From positions 1-64,000 of the forward strand of contig JAIXWJ010000039.1 in the NCBI GenBank assembly GCA_027491335.1: a stretch of 64,000 nt of DNA, read 5' to 3'. Position 1 is the first letter of the stretch. Each line of letters begins with the position of its first letter. Source of the stretch: Actinomycetes bacterium. GTDB lineage: Bacteria; Actinomycetota; Acidimicrobiia; Acidimicrobiales; Ilumatobacteraceae. The notes under the pieces are model-generated. The model was not told where the DNA came from and made no database searches. It saw only the letters and a program-made list of their open reading frames with translations. Both the position numbers and the translations under genes were made by a program. Positions 15,757 through 24,992 of the stretch are shown here, one piece after another.

Positions 15757-16289
15757 CCAATGTCATCGTCGTCGCCGTCGTGGCGGTCGTGTTCGTGGTC
15801 CGCCGACGCCGCACCGTGCGTGATCGACGCGCCCGTGCCATCGTCGACGACCTGCCCGATGCCATCGACCTGCTCCTGGCGGCCTTGCGCGCCGGCCACA
15901 CTCCGATACTGGCCATCGAACTGTTGGCTCGCCACGCGCCCCTATCCGTGCGCGAGGCGTTTCGCGCGGTGCTCGTGGCCGTGGACTCCGGTGAGCGCCT
16001 CGGTTCCGCACTCGACCGGATCACTCGCACGCTCGGTCCCATCGCACGACCGCTCACCGAGATCCTCGCCGATGGTGATCGCCTCGGAATACCCATCGAC
16101 CAGATCGCGTATCAACTGTCGATCGCGGCTCGCCATCATCGACGACGACAGGCCGAGTCGTCCGCTCGAAAACTTCCCGTTCAGCTGGCCGTGCCGTTGG
16201 TCGCGTGCACACTCCCCTCGTTCGTGGTGCTCGTCATCGTTCCGGTGATCGCCGCCACGTTGGGACACATTCGTGTTCCACCCGTATGA
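15753..16289 (+). CDS. TadC-like secretion platform protein
   Basis: A 178-residue protein with an N-terminal membrane segment (VIVVAVVAVVFVV), then a T2SSF-type helical domain (DLPDAIDLLLAALRAGHTPILAIELLARHAP ... GDRLGIPIDQIAYQLSIAARHHRRRQAESSARKLPVQL) and a C-terminal membrane helix (VACTLPSFVVLVIVPVIAATLG). The start ATG overlaps the stop of the upstream gene (ATGA). The 'ARKLPVQLxxPLxxCxLPsF' tail is characteristic of TadC. It pairs with the preceding TadB-like protein as the membrane base of the Flp pilus machine. Confidence 0.82.
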   Translation: MTNVIVVAVVAVVFVVRRRRTVRDRRARAIVDDLPDAIDLLLAALRAGHTPILAIELLARHAPLSVREAFRAVLVAVDSGERLGSALDRITRTLGPIARPLTEILADGDRLGIPIDQIAYQLSIAARHHRRRQAESSARKLPVQLAVPLVACTLPSFVVLVIVPVIAATLGHIRVPPV

Positions 16290-16300
16290 AAGGACAACTC

Positions 16301-16495
16301 ATGGAACACCCCGACCAAGACGCGCACCCCGTTCGTGACTCCGGGCAAGCCACGTCGGAATACGCGTTGGTGATGCTGGCCGCCGGCTTGATCGCGCTGT
16401 TGGTCATCGCCTGGGCCACCGGCGGAGGCGGCGCCGGAAAGATCGGTTCTCTCTTCGACGGTGTCATCGATGGCATCACGTCCAAACTGCCCTGA
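16301..16495 (+). CDS. DUF4244-like small pilin of the Tad system
   Basis: A 64-residue protein: a polar N-terminus, then SGQATSEYALVMLAAGLIALLVIAWATGGG, a Flp-type hydrophobic helix with the conserved Glu-Tyr after the expected cleavage region, and a short amphipathic tail. AAAGGA six bases before this ATG decides it over an ATG at 16286 that overlaps the tadC stop. It is probably the main structural subunit, processed by a prepilin peptidase. The only peptidase visible here is the PilD-like one at 42047. Confidence 0.75.
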   Translation: MEHPDQDAHPVRDSGQATSEYALVMLAAGLIALLVIAWATGGGGAGKIGSLFDGVIDGITSKLP

Positions 16496-16862
16496 AGACG
16501 TCCGTCGAGATCGCGGTCAGGCCGCCGTCGAGTTCGTGCTCACTCTCCCCTTGGTGGTGATCCTCGTTCTGGCCGTGGTGCAGGTGGCCATCGTGCTCAC
16601 CGAACGTGCCCGGATGGAGAGCATCACCTGGAGTGCCGCTCGATCGGCCAGCGTCGCCCCGTCGCCGACCACCGCGGCGCAGGACGTGGTGACCGAACTC
16701 GTCGGTGATGATGCCAAGGTTCTCGTCGACGACGACGGGCGATTCGTCACCGTTCGCGTGCGACGGACCATCGCCACCGACGTCCCCGTCGTGGGTCGCT
16801 TCTTCCCCGATGTCACCGTCGAATCGGAGCTCACCTTGCTGCGCGAGCCACCGCTAGGTTGA
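16470..16862 (+). CDS. TadE-like pseudopilin
   Basis: A 130-residue protein. The N-terminus DVRRDRGQAAVEFVLTLPLVVILVLAVVQVAIVLTERARME is the TadE signature (GQAAVEF and a long helix). A beta-rich periplasmic-type domain of about 80 residues follows, with VPVVGRFFPDVTVESELTLL near the end. The gene starts inside the pilin gene. GTG at 16461 is an equally possible start and would add three residues. It closes the Tad operon, where TadE-like minor pilins help start or modify the filament. Confidence 0.8.
   Translation: MASRPNCPEDVRRDRGQAAVEFVLTLPLVVILVLAVVQVAIVLTERARMESITWSAARSASVAPSPTTAAQDVVTELVGDDAKVLVDDDGRFVTVRVRRTIATDVPVVGRFFPDVTVESELTLLREPPLG
16855..16860 (+). promoter_or_regulatory. leaderless -10 box of the STAS-domain gene
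   Basis: TAGGTT lies six bases before the GTG at 16867 and overlaps the stop of the TadE-like gene by one base. Confidence 0.45.
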
Positions 16863-16866
16863 TGAC

Positions 16867-17199
16867 GTGAGTCTGCGGGTGAGCACTCAAGAGATCGGCC
16901 CACATCTCGTGCTGGCTTTCGATGGTGCTCTCGATCTGTCGTCGCTGCCCCGCTTCTCCGATGCTCTGGCCCGGCATCTTCGCCCGGCGATGTCGGCGGT
17001 TCTCGACCTCGACGGGATCACGGTCCTCGACGACGCGGCGGTGGGAATCCTGCTCGGAGCCGCGGCGCGTCGACGCGAGGCGGGCGATCCACTCACCGTG
17101 GTGTGCACGAACCCCGCCATCATCGAACGCCTCGAGCGCATGGGAGTGGGCACCAGTGTTTCCATCGTGTCGTCCGTGCTCGACATCGCATCCTCGTGA
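16867..17199 (+). CDS. STAS-domain protein (anti-sigma factor antagonist fold) without the phospho-serine
   Basis: A 110-residue single STAS domain. The core is LVLAFDGALDLSSLPRFSDAL, then VLDLDGITVLDDAAVGILLGAAARRREAGDPLTVVCTNPAIIERLERMGV. In SpoIIAA/RsbV proteins the loop reads DSSGLG, with the second Ser phosphorylated by the anti-sigma kinase. Here the aligned loop is DDAAVG, so no phosphorylatable Ser remains. It could be a constitutively active antagonist or serve another partner. No anti-sigma kinase gene is adjacent. The GTG start has a TAGGTT -10 box six bases before it. Confidence 0.8.
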   Translation: MSLRVSTQEIGPHLVLAFDGALDLSSLPRFSDALARHLRPAMSAVLDLDGITVLDDAAVGILLGAAARRREAGDPLTVVCTNPAIIERLERMGVGTSVSIVSSVLDIASS

Positions 17200-17220
17200 C
17201 GCGCGCACCACACTGAAGGC

Positions 17221-18744
17221 ATGACCAGTGCCGCTTCGGTTCCCGATCGCACGGTCTGGGTTCTCGGTGACCAACTGAATCGGTCATTCGCCGCGTTGGC
17301 GGCGGCCACACCGGCCACGCATCGGGTGTTGATGGTGGAGAGCAGAGCCAAGGTGGCGTCGAAGTCCTGGCACATCCAACGCGCTCATCTGGTCGTCTGT
17401 GCGATGCGTCGCTTCGCGCGCGAACTGTCGGCGGCCGGATGGCACGTCGACTATCGCCGAGCCGATTCTCTCGTCGCCGGACTTCGCGATCATCGCGACG
17501 AGTTCGCACCCTCCACGGTGGAGGTGATGGAGCCCGCCAGTTGGTCGGCGTTGCGCATGGTTCGCGCCAACGACTGCGTCGTCGTGCGGAGCAATCAGTT
17601 CCTGTGTCACTACGACGAGTTCAGCGCGTGGAAGACCGAATGGTTGACCGGGCGCAAGACCTTCAAGATGGAGGACTTCTACCGCTGGCAACGTCGACGT
17701 CTGGGCTACCTCATGAATGGTGACCAACCGGTGAGTGGTGTGTGGAATCACGACGCGGAGAATCGCGAACCACCGCCGAAGAATGCCGCCGACCGTTGGC
17801 CATCGCCGCTGATCGACGAACTCGACGAACTCGATCACGAAGTGATCGCCGAACTGCGTCCACGATGCATCGGGGACGAACCAACCGGACTGTGGGCCAC
17901 ATCCCGCGAGGGTGCGTTGCGGCGTCTACGTCATTTCGTGGACGAATTGCTGCCCGAGTTCGGCCCGCACGAGGATGCCATGACCACGCAGAGTTGGCAT
18001 CTGGCCCACTCCCTGCTGTCGCCGTACCTCAACATTGGTCTGCTCACGCCCTCCGAGGTGTGCGACGAGGTGCAGCGGGCGTTCGATGATGGACGAGTGC
18101 CCATCGCGTCGGCCGAAGGATTCATCCGTCAGGTCATCGGCTGGCGCGAGTACGTGTGGGGCCTGTATTGGGAAGGCATGCCGGGCTACGGCAACATGAA
18201 CGCCCTGAACGCCGACCGGCCGTTACCACCTCTGTTCTCCACCGGCGAGACGTCGATGCGGTGCATGAGCACGGTGATGAGCGAGATCCGCGAGCACGGT
18301 TGGGCCCACCACATCCAGCGCTTGATGCTGATCGGCAACCTGTCATTGACCGCGGGCATCGATCCGCGACTACTCACCGATTGGATGTGGGCCAACTTCG
18401 TCGACGGAGCCGAATGGGTGATGGTGCCCAACGTGATCGGGATGTCGCAGTACGCCGACGGTGGCATCATGGCCACCAAGCCCTACGCGTCGGGTGGCGC
18501 CTACATCCACAAGATGAGCGACTACTGCAAGGGTTGTCGCTACGACCGCGCGAAGCGCACCGGCGACGACGCCTGTCCGTTCACCACGCTCTATTGGGAC
18601 TTCATGATGCGTCACCATGAACGTTTCGTTCGTAATCCGCGCGTGGCCCAACAGGTGCGTGCCGCGCAAAAGCTGAGCGACATCGACGCGGTGCGCGAAC
18701 ACGCGGTGACCGTTCTACGACGCCTCGACGCCGGCGAACTCTGA
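17221..18744 (+). CDS. FeS-BCP family cryptochrome/photolyase ((6-4) photolyase-like, PhrB/CryB type)
   Basis: A 507-residue flavoprotein. The N-terminal DPRP domain begins VWVLGDQLNRSF. The FAD-binding helical domain contains TTQSWHLAHSLLSPYLNIGLLTPSEV, EGFIRQVIGWREYVWGLYWEGMPGYGNMNAL and WMWANFVDGAEWVMVPNVIGMSQYADGG. Cysteines at MRCMSTV, YCKGCRYD and DDACPFTTLYWDFM supply four ligands for the [4Fe-4S] cluster typical of prokaryotic (6-4) photolyases. These enzymes use blue light to repair (6-4) photoproducts, which suits life in sunlit habitats. Monocistronic by appearance. It ends in a palindrome shared with the convergent rsgA gene. Confidence 0.92.
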   Translation: MTSAASVPDRTVWVLGDQLNRSFAALAAATPATHRVLMVESRAKVASKSWHIQRAHLVVCAMRRFARELSAAGWHVDYRRADSLVAGLRDHRDEFAPSTVEVMEPASWSALRMVRANDCVVVRSNQFLCHYDEFSAWKTEWLTGRKTFKMEDFYRWQRRRLGYLMNGDQPVSGVWNHDAENREPPPKNAADRWPSPLIDELDELDHEVIAELRPRCIGDEPTGLWATSREGALRRLRHFVDELLPEFGPHEDAMTTQSWHLAHSLLSPYLNIGLLTPSEVCDEVQRAFDDGRVPIASAEGFIRQVIGWREYVWGLYWEGMPGYGNMNALNADRPLPPLFSTGETSMRCMSTVMSEIREHGWAHHIQRLMLIGNLSLTAGIDPRLLTDWMWANFVDGAEWVMVPNVIGMSQYADGGIMATKPYASGGAYIHKMSDYCKGCRYDRAKRTGDDACPFTTLYWDFMMRHHERFVRNPRVAQQVRAAQKLSDIDAVREHAVTVLRRLDAGEL

Positions 18745-18759
18745 TCGCTCGCGAGCGAT
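18744..18759. terminator. perfect 16-base palindrome between convergent genes
   Basis: ATCGCTCGCGAGCGAT lies between the stops of the photolyase and rsgA genes. An RNA hairpin here needs some loop opening and has no U-tract. It may act as a bidirectional terminator, or alternatively as a protein site. Confidence 0.3.
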
Positions 18760-18763
18760 TCGA

Positions 18764-19837
18764 TCAGGGCTTGCGCTTGCGAAAGCCGCGACGATCCTCG
18801 ACTCGAAGCCGGGCCTTCTGCTCCTCTTCGAGAGCGGCTTCCTCGGCCACCAATCGTTTCATGCTGTCCAATCGTCGGGGATCGAGCGAACCGTCGCGCA
18901 CGGCCGCGCTCACGGCACAGTCGGGTTCCTCCTCGTGCTTGCAGTCCCTGAATCGACACGACTCCGACAGGGCGAAGACGTCGGCGAACGCCCGCTCGAT
19001 ACCGGTGCCGCTGGACCACAAGCTCACGGCGCGCACACCGGGTGTGTCGATCAACCAACCAGCCGCACCGATGGGATCGGATGGAAGGGCAACCAACTGC
19101 ACCGCGGTGGTGGTGTGGCGTCCACGTTGGTCGCCCTCGCGCACCACACCGGTGCTCTGAACCTGACCGCCCACCAACGTGTTCACGATGGTGCTCTTGC
19201 CCACGCCACTGGCGCCCAGCAAAGCCACCGAGCGATATCCCTTGGCGTACTCGCGCAAGGAATCGAGACCGTCTCCGCGCACGCCGCTGACCACGTGCAC
19301 CGGAACTCCGGGCGCCACCGCCTCGAGGGTGGCGACGCGGCGGGCCGTCTCCTCGGCATCGTCCATGAGATCCAACTTGGTGAGGACCAGAACCGGTTGC
19401 GCGCCACTGTCGAAAGCCAGCACCAACTCGCGTTCGAGTCGACGTTGATTCGGCGGAGACACCAAGGCGTGCAACAGGAACACCACGTCGATGTTGGCCG
19501 CGATGGTGTGAGCCTCGGCGCGCTGACCCTCGAAACTGGCCCGGCGCATGAAGGCACTCTGGCGAGGAAGAACCGTCTCCACCCGTTCTCCGTCGTCGGA
19601 CACCACCACCCAGTCGCCCACGGCCACTTCGGCTCCGATGTTGCGTGCTCGCACCGGTGGAATGTCGGACGACGGCGGTGCGTACCAAATGGTGCTCCAC
19701 CCGCGGTCCAAACGCGCGACGCGCCCCGGACCACGATTCGCCGGCCGGCCGTCTTCCGAGGGGCGCGCGTGGTCGAGCGAATCCCACACGGCATCCCATG
19801 TGACATTCCAACCAAGCGCGGTTCGAGGGTCGCTCAC
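18764..19837 (-). CDS. rsgA: ribosome small-subunit-dependent GTPase A
   Basis: A 357-residue circularly permuted GTPase that helps 30S subunit maturation. The OB-fold N-terminal part includes GAEVAVGDWVVV. The motif order is permuted: G4 TKLD near residue 154, then G1 GASGVGKST near 208, G2 region GRHTTT and G3 DTPGVR. A C-terminal zinc finger follows, C(x5)C(x)H(x5)C in CRFRDCKHEEEPDC. The basic tail RVEDRRGFRKRKP suits rRNA binding. The GTG start is set by a TACGGT box seven bases upstream. Confidence 0.92.
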   Translation of the reverse strand: MSDPRTALGWNVTWDAVWDSLDHARPSEDGRPANRGPGRVARLDRGWSTIWYAPPSSDIPPVRARNIGAEVAVGDWVVVSDDGERVETVLPRQSAFMRRASFEGQRAEAHTIAANIDVVFLLHALVSPPNQRRLERELVLAFDSGAQPVLVLTKLDLMDDAEETARRVATLEAVAPGVPVHVVSGVRGDGLDSLREYAKGYRSVALLGASGVGKSTIVNTLVGGQVQSTGVVREGDQRGRHTTTAVQLVALPSDPIGAAGWLIDTPGVRAVSLWSSGTGIERAFADVFALSESCRFRDCKHEEEPDCAVSAAVRDGSLDPRRLDSMKRLVAEEAALEEEQKARLRVEDRRGFRKRKP

Positions 19838-19844
19838 ATGGGTG

Positions 19845-19850
19845 ACCGTA
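19845..19850 (-). promoter_or_regulatory. leaderless -10 box of rsgA
   Basis: TACGGT lies seven bases before the GTG at 19837. Confidence 0.5.
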
Positions 19851-19902
19851 GCCTGCCGGAGGCGCAGTACATCCGTAACCCCAAACGGCGCCAGAGGAAA
19901 AC

Positions 19903-22215
19903 ATGCTCGCTCGTCTCGGTCGCTGGTGCTTCCGTCATCGTTGGCTCACCATCATCATCTGGCTCGTCACGCTCGTCGGTGGCACGTCCGTCGCGCGCGG
20001 AGCCATGGGTGGCGGCGCGTTCGAAACGCGCTTCTCGATTCCCGACTCCCAAAGTCTGCGCGCGCTCGATCTGTTGCAGGCCGCGTTCCCGGACAGCGAC
20101 AGCATCACCGATGCCCAAATCGTGTTCGAGTCGCCCCGCGGATTCGACGACACCGAGGTCCGTGAGGGCATCGACGATTTCCTCGACGCGATCGTCACCG
20201 GCGTGGAAGGTGTGCGCGTCACGAGCCCGTTCGACGATGCCTCGCTCGTCAGCGAGTCGGGCACCATCGCGTACGCCGTGCTCGGTCTGCCCTCCGGCGA
20301 GTCACAAGGTGATCTGGAACTGATCGGTGAACACATTCGCGAGATCGGCGACCCCATCATCGCGTCGGGCGACCTGCCCGCCGATCTGGTGATCGAGTAC
20401 GGAGGCGACCCCTTCGTGTCGTTCGAGTTGCCCGAGAGCGAGGTCGTTGGACTCCTGGCCGCCATCATCATCCTGGTGTTGGCCTTCGGCTCGGTGTTGG
20501 CGATGGGACTTCCCATCGGCACCGCACTCGTCGGCCTCGGCACCGGAATCGCGATCATCACCATTCTCAGTCACGTGATGGAGATGCCCGAGTTCGTGGT
20601 TCAGATCGGCGCGATGATCGGTCTCGGAGTGGGCATCGACTACGCGCTGTTCATCGTCACCCGATTCCGTGAGGGGCTACGGGCGAACCTCAGCCCCGAA
20701 GACGCGACCGTCGAAGCCATCGACACGGCGGGACGTGCGGTTCTGTTCGCCGGCATAACGGTGATGATCTCTTTGCTGGGCATGTACATGATGGGCATGA
20801 AGTTCATCTACGGCCTGGCCATCGGCGGGTCGGCCACGGTGGGCGTGATGGTGATCGCCGCACTCACGTTGTTGCCCGCCTTGCTGTCGCTCGTGGGGCA
20901 TCGCATCGATGTCACCACCCGGGCGGCCCTCTGGTCATTGATCGCTTTCGCCTCGTTGTCGCTGTTCGGAATCATCTTCCTCGGAACCATCAATCTGCTG
21001 CTGGTCGGCTTGTTGGTGGCGGCGGCGATCGTCGCGCTCAGCTTCGTGGTGAAGTCGTGGCGAGTCCCGATCAAGCATCGGGCTCCGAAGCCCAAGGATC
21101 AGCAGTTCTGGTTCCGTTGGAGTCGATTCATCCAAAAGCGACCGTGGACCTCGTTCCTCGCCGGCCTCGGAGTGCTTCTCATCCTCACCATTCCATTGCT
21201 CGGCATGCGTTTGGCCTTGAGCGACAACGGCAATCGCGCCGAGTGGCAAACCGCGCGTCGCGCCTACGACCTGTTGGCCAAGGGCTTCGGACCGGGATTC
21301 AACGGTCCGTTGCAGTTGGTCGCCGAGGTGCCCGCGGGCACGAGTCAGGAAACGATCGATCGCATCGGCGCCGCCGTCGATGCCGATCCCGACGTCGTGC
21401 TGGTGTCCCCCGCCATGCCCGCACCCGGGAACCTCGTTCTCTGGAAGGTCGTGCAACGCGAGTCCCCGCAGGCCGAGGGAACGGCCGACTTGGTGCATCG
21501 TCTGCGCGACGACGTTCTTCCGGCCGCCATCGGCGATTCGGGCGTGGTGGTGAACGTCGGCGGATTCACCGCCATTGGTGTGGACCTCAGTGATTACTTC
21601 GGTCGACGAGTCTTCCTGTTCGTGGGCGCCGTGCTGCTGTTGTCGTTCCTGTTGTTGATGGCGGTGTTCCGCAGCCTCTTGGTTCCGTTGAAAGCCGTCG
21701 TCATGAACCTGTTGTCCATCGGCGCCGCGTACGGAATCGTGGTGGCGATCTTCCAATGGGGATGGGGCGCCGACCTCATCGGAATGGGTGCGCCCGGACC
21801 CATCGATCCGTTCATCCCCATGATGCTCTTCGCCATCGTTTTCGGGTTGTCGATGGACTACGAGGTGTTCCTGCTGTCGCGCATGAAGGAAGAGTTCGAT
21901 CGCACGGGTGACAACGCCACCGCGGTGGCCGATGGACTGGCCGCCACCGCCCGCGTGATCACGGCCGCGGCCCTGATCATGGTCGCCGTTTTCGGAAGTT
22001 TCGTGGCCGGCGACGACCGCACCGTGAAACTTTTCGGCATGGGTCTCGCCGTGGCCGTTCTCATCGACGCCACTCTGGTGCGAATGGTGCTCGTACCTGC
22101 GACGATGGAACTTCTCGGGGCCCGCAACTGGTGGATACCAAAGTGGCTCGATCGGGTGCTTCCGAAGATCGACGTGGAGGGGCATTCGCACATCGCCGAT
22201 AAACAGACGGCTTGA
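19903..22215 (+). CDS. MMPL family RND transporter
   Basis: A 770-residue membrane protein with duplicated halves. Each half has one membrane helix, an external domain and five further helices. Visible blocks are CFRHRWLTIIIWLVTLVGGTSVARGAM at the N-terminus and the MMPL motif GVGIDYALFIVTRFREGL in the first half. The second half has VFGLSMDYEVFLLSRMKEEFDRTGDN. The paired GxGIDY/GLSMDY Asp-Tyr residues carry protons in this family. Actinobacterial MmpL proteins export lipids or siderophores; this one has no assigned cargo. An AGAGGA site precedes the ATG. It lies upstream of topA but topA has its own promoter. Confidence 0.9.
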   Translation: MLARLGRWCFRHRWLTIIIWLVTLVGGTSVARGAMGGGAFETRFSIPDSQSLRALDLLQAAFPDSDSITDAQIVFESPRGFDDTEVREGIDDFLDAIVTGVEGVRVTSPFDDASLVSESGTIAYAVLGLPSGESQGDLELIGEHIREIGDPIIASGDLPADLVIEYGGDPFVSFELPESEVVGLLAAIIILVLAFGSVLAMGLPIGTALVGLGTGIAIITILSHVMEMPEFVVQIGAMIGLGVGIDYALFIVTRFREGLRANLSPEDATVEAIDTAGRAVLFAGITVMISLLGMYMMGMKFIYGLAIGGSATVGVMVIAALTLLPALLSLVGHRIDVTTRAALWSLIAFASLSLFGIIFLGTINLLLVGLLVAAAIVALSFVVKSWRVPIKHRAPKPKDQQFWFRWSRFIQKRPWTSFLAGLGVLLILTIPLLGMRLALSDNGNRAEWQTARRAYDLLAKGFGPGFNGPLQLVAEVPAGTSQETIDRIGAAVDADPDVVLVSPAMPAPGNLVLWKVVQRESPQAEGTADLVHRLRDDVLPAAIGDSGVVVNVGGFTAIGVDLSDYFGRRVFLFVGAVLLLSFLLLMAVFRSLLVPLKAVVMNLLSIGAAYGIVVAIFQWGWGADLIGMGAPGPIDPFIPMMLFAIVFGLSMDYEVFLLSRMKEEFDRTGDNATAVADGLAATARVITAAALIMVAVFGSFVAGDDRTVKLFGMGLAVAVLIDATLVRMVLVPATMELLGARNWWIPKWLDRVLPKIDVEGHSHIADKQTA

Positions 22216-22241
22216 CAAACCTCTCCGGTCTCTCGTAACGC
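22212..22241 (+). promoter_or_regulatory. topA promoter (TTGACA - 18 bp - TAACGC)
   Basis: A perfect -35 TTGACA begins inside the stop codon of the upstream mmpL gene. After 18 bases comes TAACGC, and the topA ATG follows nine bases later, so the transcript would be leaderless or nearly so. The AT-rich TTTATATATATG just before the ATG eases melting. Confidence 0.6.
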
Positions 22242-22250
22242 TTTATATAT

Positions 22251-24992
22251 ATGTCCAAGCCCCTCGTCATCGTCGAATCACCCGCCAAGGCCAAGACCAT
22301 CGCGTCCTTCCTCGGCTCCGAGTACGACGTCCGCGCCTCCGTCGGCCACGTGGCCGACCTCCCGTCCAAGGGATTGGCCGTCGACGTCGACAACCACTTC
22401 AAGGCCTACTACGAGCTCACCGAGCGTGGCGCCAAGGTGGTCAAGGAGTTGCGCCAACTGGTGAAGCAGGCCAGCGCCCTCTATCTCGCAACGGACGAGG
22501 ACCGCGAGGGCGAAGCCATCAGCTGGCATCTCTACGAAAACCTGAAGTCGGCCATCAAGCCGGGCGTCCCCGTGCATCGCGTGGTGTTCCACGAGATCAC
22601 CAAGACCGCGATCGACCAAGCCTTCGCAACTCCGCGTGAACTGGACTTCGGCCTCATCGACGCGGCCGAAACCCGCCGAATTCTCGATCGCCTGTTCGGA
22701 TACGAGGTGTCCCCCGTGTTGTGGAGGAAAGTGAACCGCGGACTATCGGCCGGTCGTGTGCAGAGCCCCACCGTGCGCCTCATCGTGGAGCGCGAACGCG
22801 AACGCATCGCGTTCGTGACCGCCGGCTACTGGGGGCTGGACCTGGTGTCGGCCACCTCACCGTCGTTCAAGGCCGCGTTGTTGGAACTCGACGGTCGACG
22901 CGTGGCCACCGGCAAGGACTTCGACAGCACCGGACGCGTGAAGGACGGTGTGGTGGTTCTGGGCGAGGCCGCGGCGCTGAGCCTGGTGGCCCGCTTGGCC
23001 GACGCCCCCGTGACCGTGCGTTCGGTGGAGGACAAGCCGTATCGCTCGTCCCCCAAGGCCCCCTTCATGACCAGCACCCTGCAGCAAGAGGGCGGTCGCA
23101 AACTGCGCATGTCGGCCCAGCAGGTGATGCGCACCGCCCAGGGTCTGTACGAGCGGGGATTCATTACATATATGCGCACCGACTCGGTCACCTTGGCCGA
23201 CGAAGCCCTCGATGCGGTGCGCGGCCAGATTCGATCCGAATTCGGTGCGGACTTCCTGCCCGCCACCGCTCGTCGATACGCGAACAAGGTCAAGAACGCC
23301 CAGGAAGCGCACGAAGCCATTCGGCCCACGTTGCCCCTGCGTTCACCGGAGTCGGTGGCCAGCCAGCTGAGCGGTCCCGACCTGGCCCTGTATCGATTGG
23401 TGTGGCAGCGCACGTTGGCCTCGCAGATGGTCGACGCCACCGGAGTGACCGTGTCCATTCGCCTCGGAGCCACCGCGGTGGCCGACGCCGCGACGACGGC
23501 GAACGATTGCGAGTTCGCGGCCAGCGGAACCACCATCACGTTCCCCGGTCACCGCAAGGCGTACGAGGAGGCCCGTGAGGAGGACGCCACGGATGCCGAG
23601 GACGCCGAGGCGTTGTTGCCGGCATTGAAAGTGGGCGACCTCGTTCCGGTGAAGTCGATCGACCCCAACGGACACGAAACCACTCCCCCGGCTCGCTACA
23701 CCGAGGCCAGCATCGTGAAGAAGCTCGAGGAGTTGGGCATCGGTCGCCCGTCCACGTGGGCCTCGATCATCCAGACCGTGCAGGACCGTGGCTACGTGTG
23801 GAAGAAGGGTCAGGCCCTCGTCCCCACATGGACCGCGTTCGCCGTGGTGAATCTGCTCGAGCGTCACTTCGGCACCATCGTCGATTACCAGTTCACCGCC
23901 GGCGTTGAAGAGGATCTCGATAAGATCGCCCAGAAGTTGTTGGCCAAGGACGAGTGGCTCCGCGAGTTCTACTTCGGCAACAAGGACGACCTCGGCCTGA
24001 AGCGCCTCATCGAAATGAACATCGCCGGCATCGATGCCGCCGAAATCAATTCGTTCACGTTGGGTGCCGACCCCACCACCGGAGAGGTGGTGTCGGTGAA
24101 GCCCGGCAAGTACGGGCCGTACGTGAAGCGCGGCGAGGACAATGCCTCCGTTCCCGATTCGCTCACTCCCGACGAACTCACGCTGGAGATGGCCCTGCGT
24201 TTGTTGGCCATGCCCAAGAGCGACGAACCCATCGGTGAACTCGATGGTCTCCCGGTGTTCGCGAAGAACGGACGCTTCGGTCCGTACGTGCAGTGGGGAA
24301 CCATGGACCAGCCGCCGCTCGGCATGGAGAAGCCGAAGATGGTGAGCCTGTTCAAGACGATGGTTTTGGACCGCATCACCATGCACGACGCCGAACAACT
24401 GCTCACGTTGCCCCGCACGTTGGGCGTCGATCCCGCCGATGGCGAGACCATCACCGCGCAGAACGGCAAGTTCGGTCCGTACCTGCAGAAGGTCAAGGAC
24501 TACCGCACCATCGACAACGAAGAACGTTTGCTCACCATCACGCTGGACGAGGCGTTGGCCATCTACGCGTTGCCCAAGATCTTTCGCCGCGGGCGCGCGG
24601 CGTCGCCCAACAGCGGACCGTTGAGAGAGTTCGGCACCGATCCCGTGAGCGGACGTCCGGTGGTGGCCAAGGACGGCAAGTTCGGCATCTACATCACCGA
24701 CGGCGAGGTGAACGCGTCGTTGGGCAAGGGCGACCGCCTGGAGGACATGCTCGCCGAGCGCGCCTACGAGTTGTTGGTGTTGCGTCGTGAGGCCATGATC
24801 GAAAAGGGCCAGGTGCCCGGCGCCAAGTCACCGCGCCGCGGAGCCCCGAAGAAAGCCGCCGCCCCAAAAAAAGCCGCCGCGAAGAAGGTGACCGCCCCCG
24901 CGAAACCCGCGAAGGCGAAAGCGGCGGCGAAGAAGGCGACACCCAAGAAGGCCACCCCCGCCAAGAAGGCACCGGCGAAGAAGAAGTCGTGA
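22251..24992 (+). CDS. topA: type I DNA topoisomerase
   Basis: A 913-residue type IA topoisomerase that relaxes negative supercoils. The Toprim domain starts LVIVESPAKAKTIASFLG and includes the acidic triad in YLATDEDREGEAISWHL. The catalytic Tyr is residue 307 in GFITYMRTDSVTL. The C-terminal half has four to five repeats of the KFGPYVQ type (GKYGPYVKRGEDNAS, GRFGPYVQWG, GKFGPYLQKVKDY, GKFGIYITDGEVNASL) rather than zinc ribbons. The last 60 residues are a Lys/Ala/Pro tail (KKAAAPKKAAAKK and so on), as in mycobacterial and other actinobacterial TopA. The tmk start overlaps its stop codon, so topA-tmk-holB form an operon. Confidence 0.96.
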   Translation: MSKPLVIVESPAKAKTIASFLGSEYDVRASVGHVADLPSKGLAVDVDNHFKAYYELTERGAKVVKELRQLVKQASALYLATDEDREGEAISWHLYENLKSAIKPGVPVHRVVFHEITKTAIDQAFATPRELDFGLIDAAETRRILDRLFGYEVSPVLWRKVNRGLSAGRVQSPTVRLIVERERERIAFVTAGYWGLDLVSATSPSFKAALLELDGRRVATGKDFDSTGRVKDGVVVLGEAAALSLVARLADAPVTVRSVEDKPYRSSPKAPFMTSTLQQEGGRKLRMSAQQVMRTAQGLYERGFITYMRTDSVTLADEALDAVRGQIRSEFGADFLPATARRYANKVKNAQEAHEAIRPTLPLRSPESVASQLSGPDLALYRLVWQRTLASQMVDATGVTVSIRLGATAVADAATTANDCEFAASGTTITFPGHRKAYEEAREEDATDAEDAEALLPALKVGDLVPVKSIDPNGHETTPPARYTEASIVKKLEELGIGRPSTWASIIQTVQDRGYVWKKGQALVPTWTAFAVVNLLERHFGTIVDYQFTAGVEEDLDKIAQKLLAKDEWLREFYFGNKDDLGLKRLIEMNIAGIDAAEINSFTLGADPTTGEVVSVKPGKYGPYVKRGEDNASVPDSLTPDELTLEMALRLLAMPKSDEPIGELDGLPVFAKNGRFGPYVQWGTMDQPPLGMEKPKMVSLFKTMVLDRITMHDAEQLLTLPRTLGVDPADGETITAQNGKFGPYLQKVKDYRTIDNEERLLTITLDEALAIYALPKIFRRGRAASPNSGPLREFGTDPVSGRPVVAKDGKFGIYITDGEVNASLGKGDRLEDMLAERAYELLVLRREAMIEKGQVPGAKSPRRGAPKKAAAPKKAAAKKVTAPAKPAKAKAAAKKATPKKATPAKKAPAKKKS

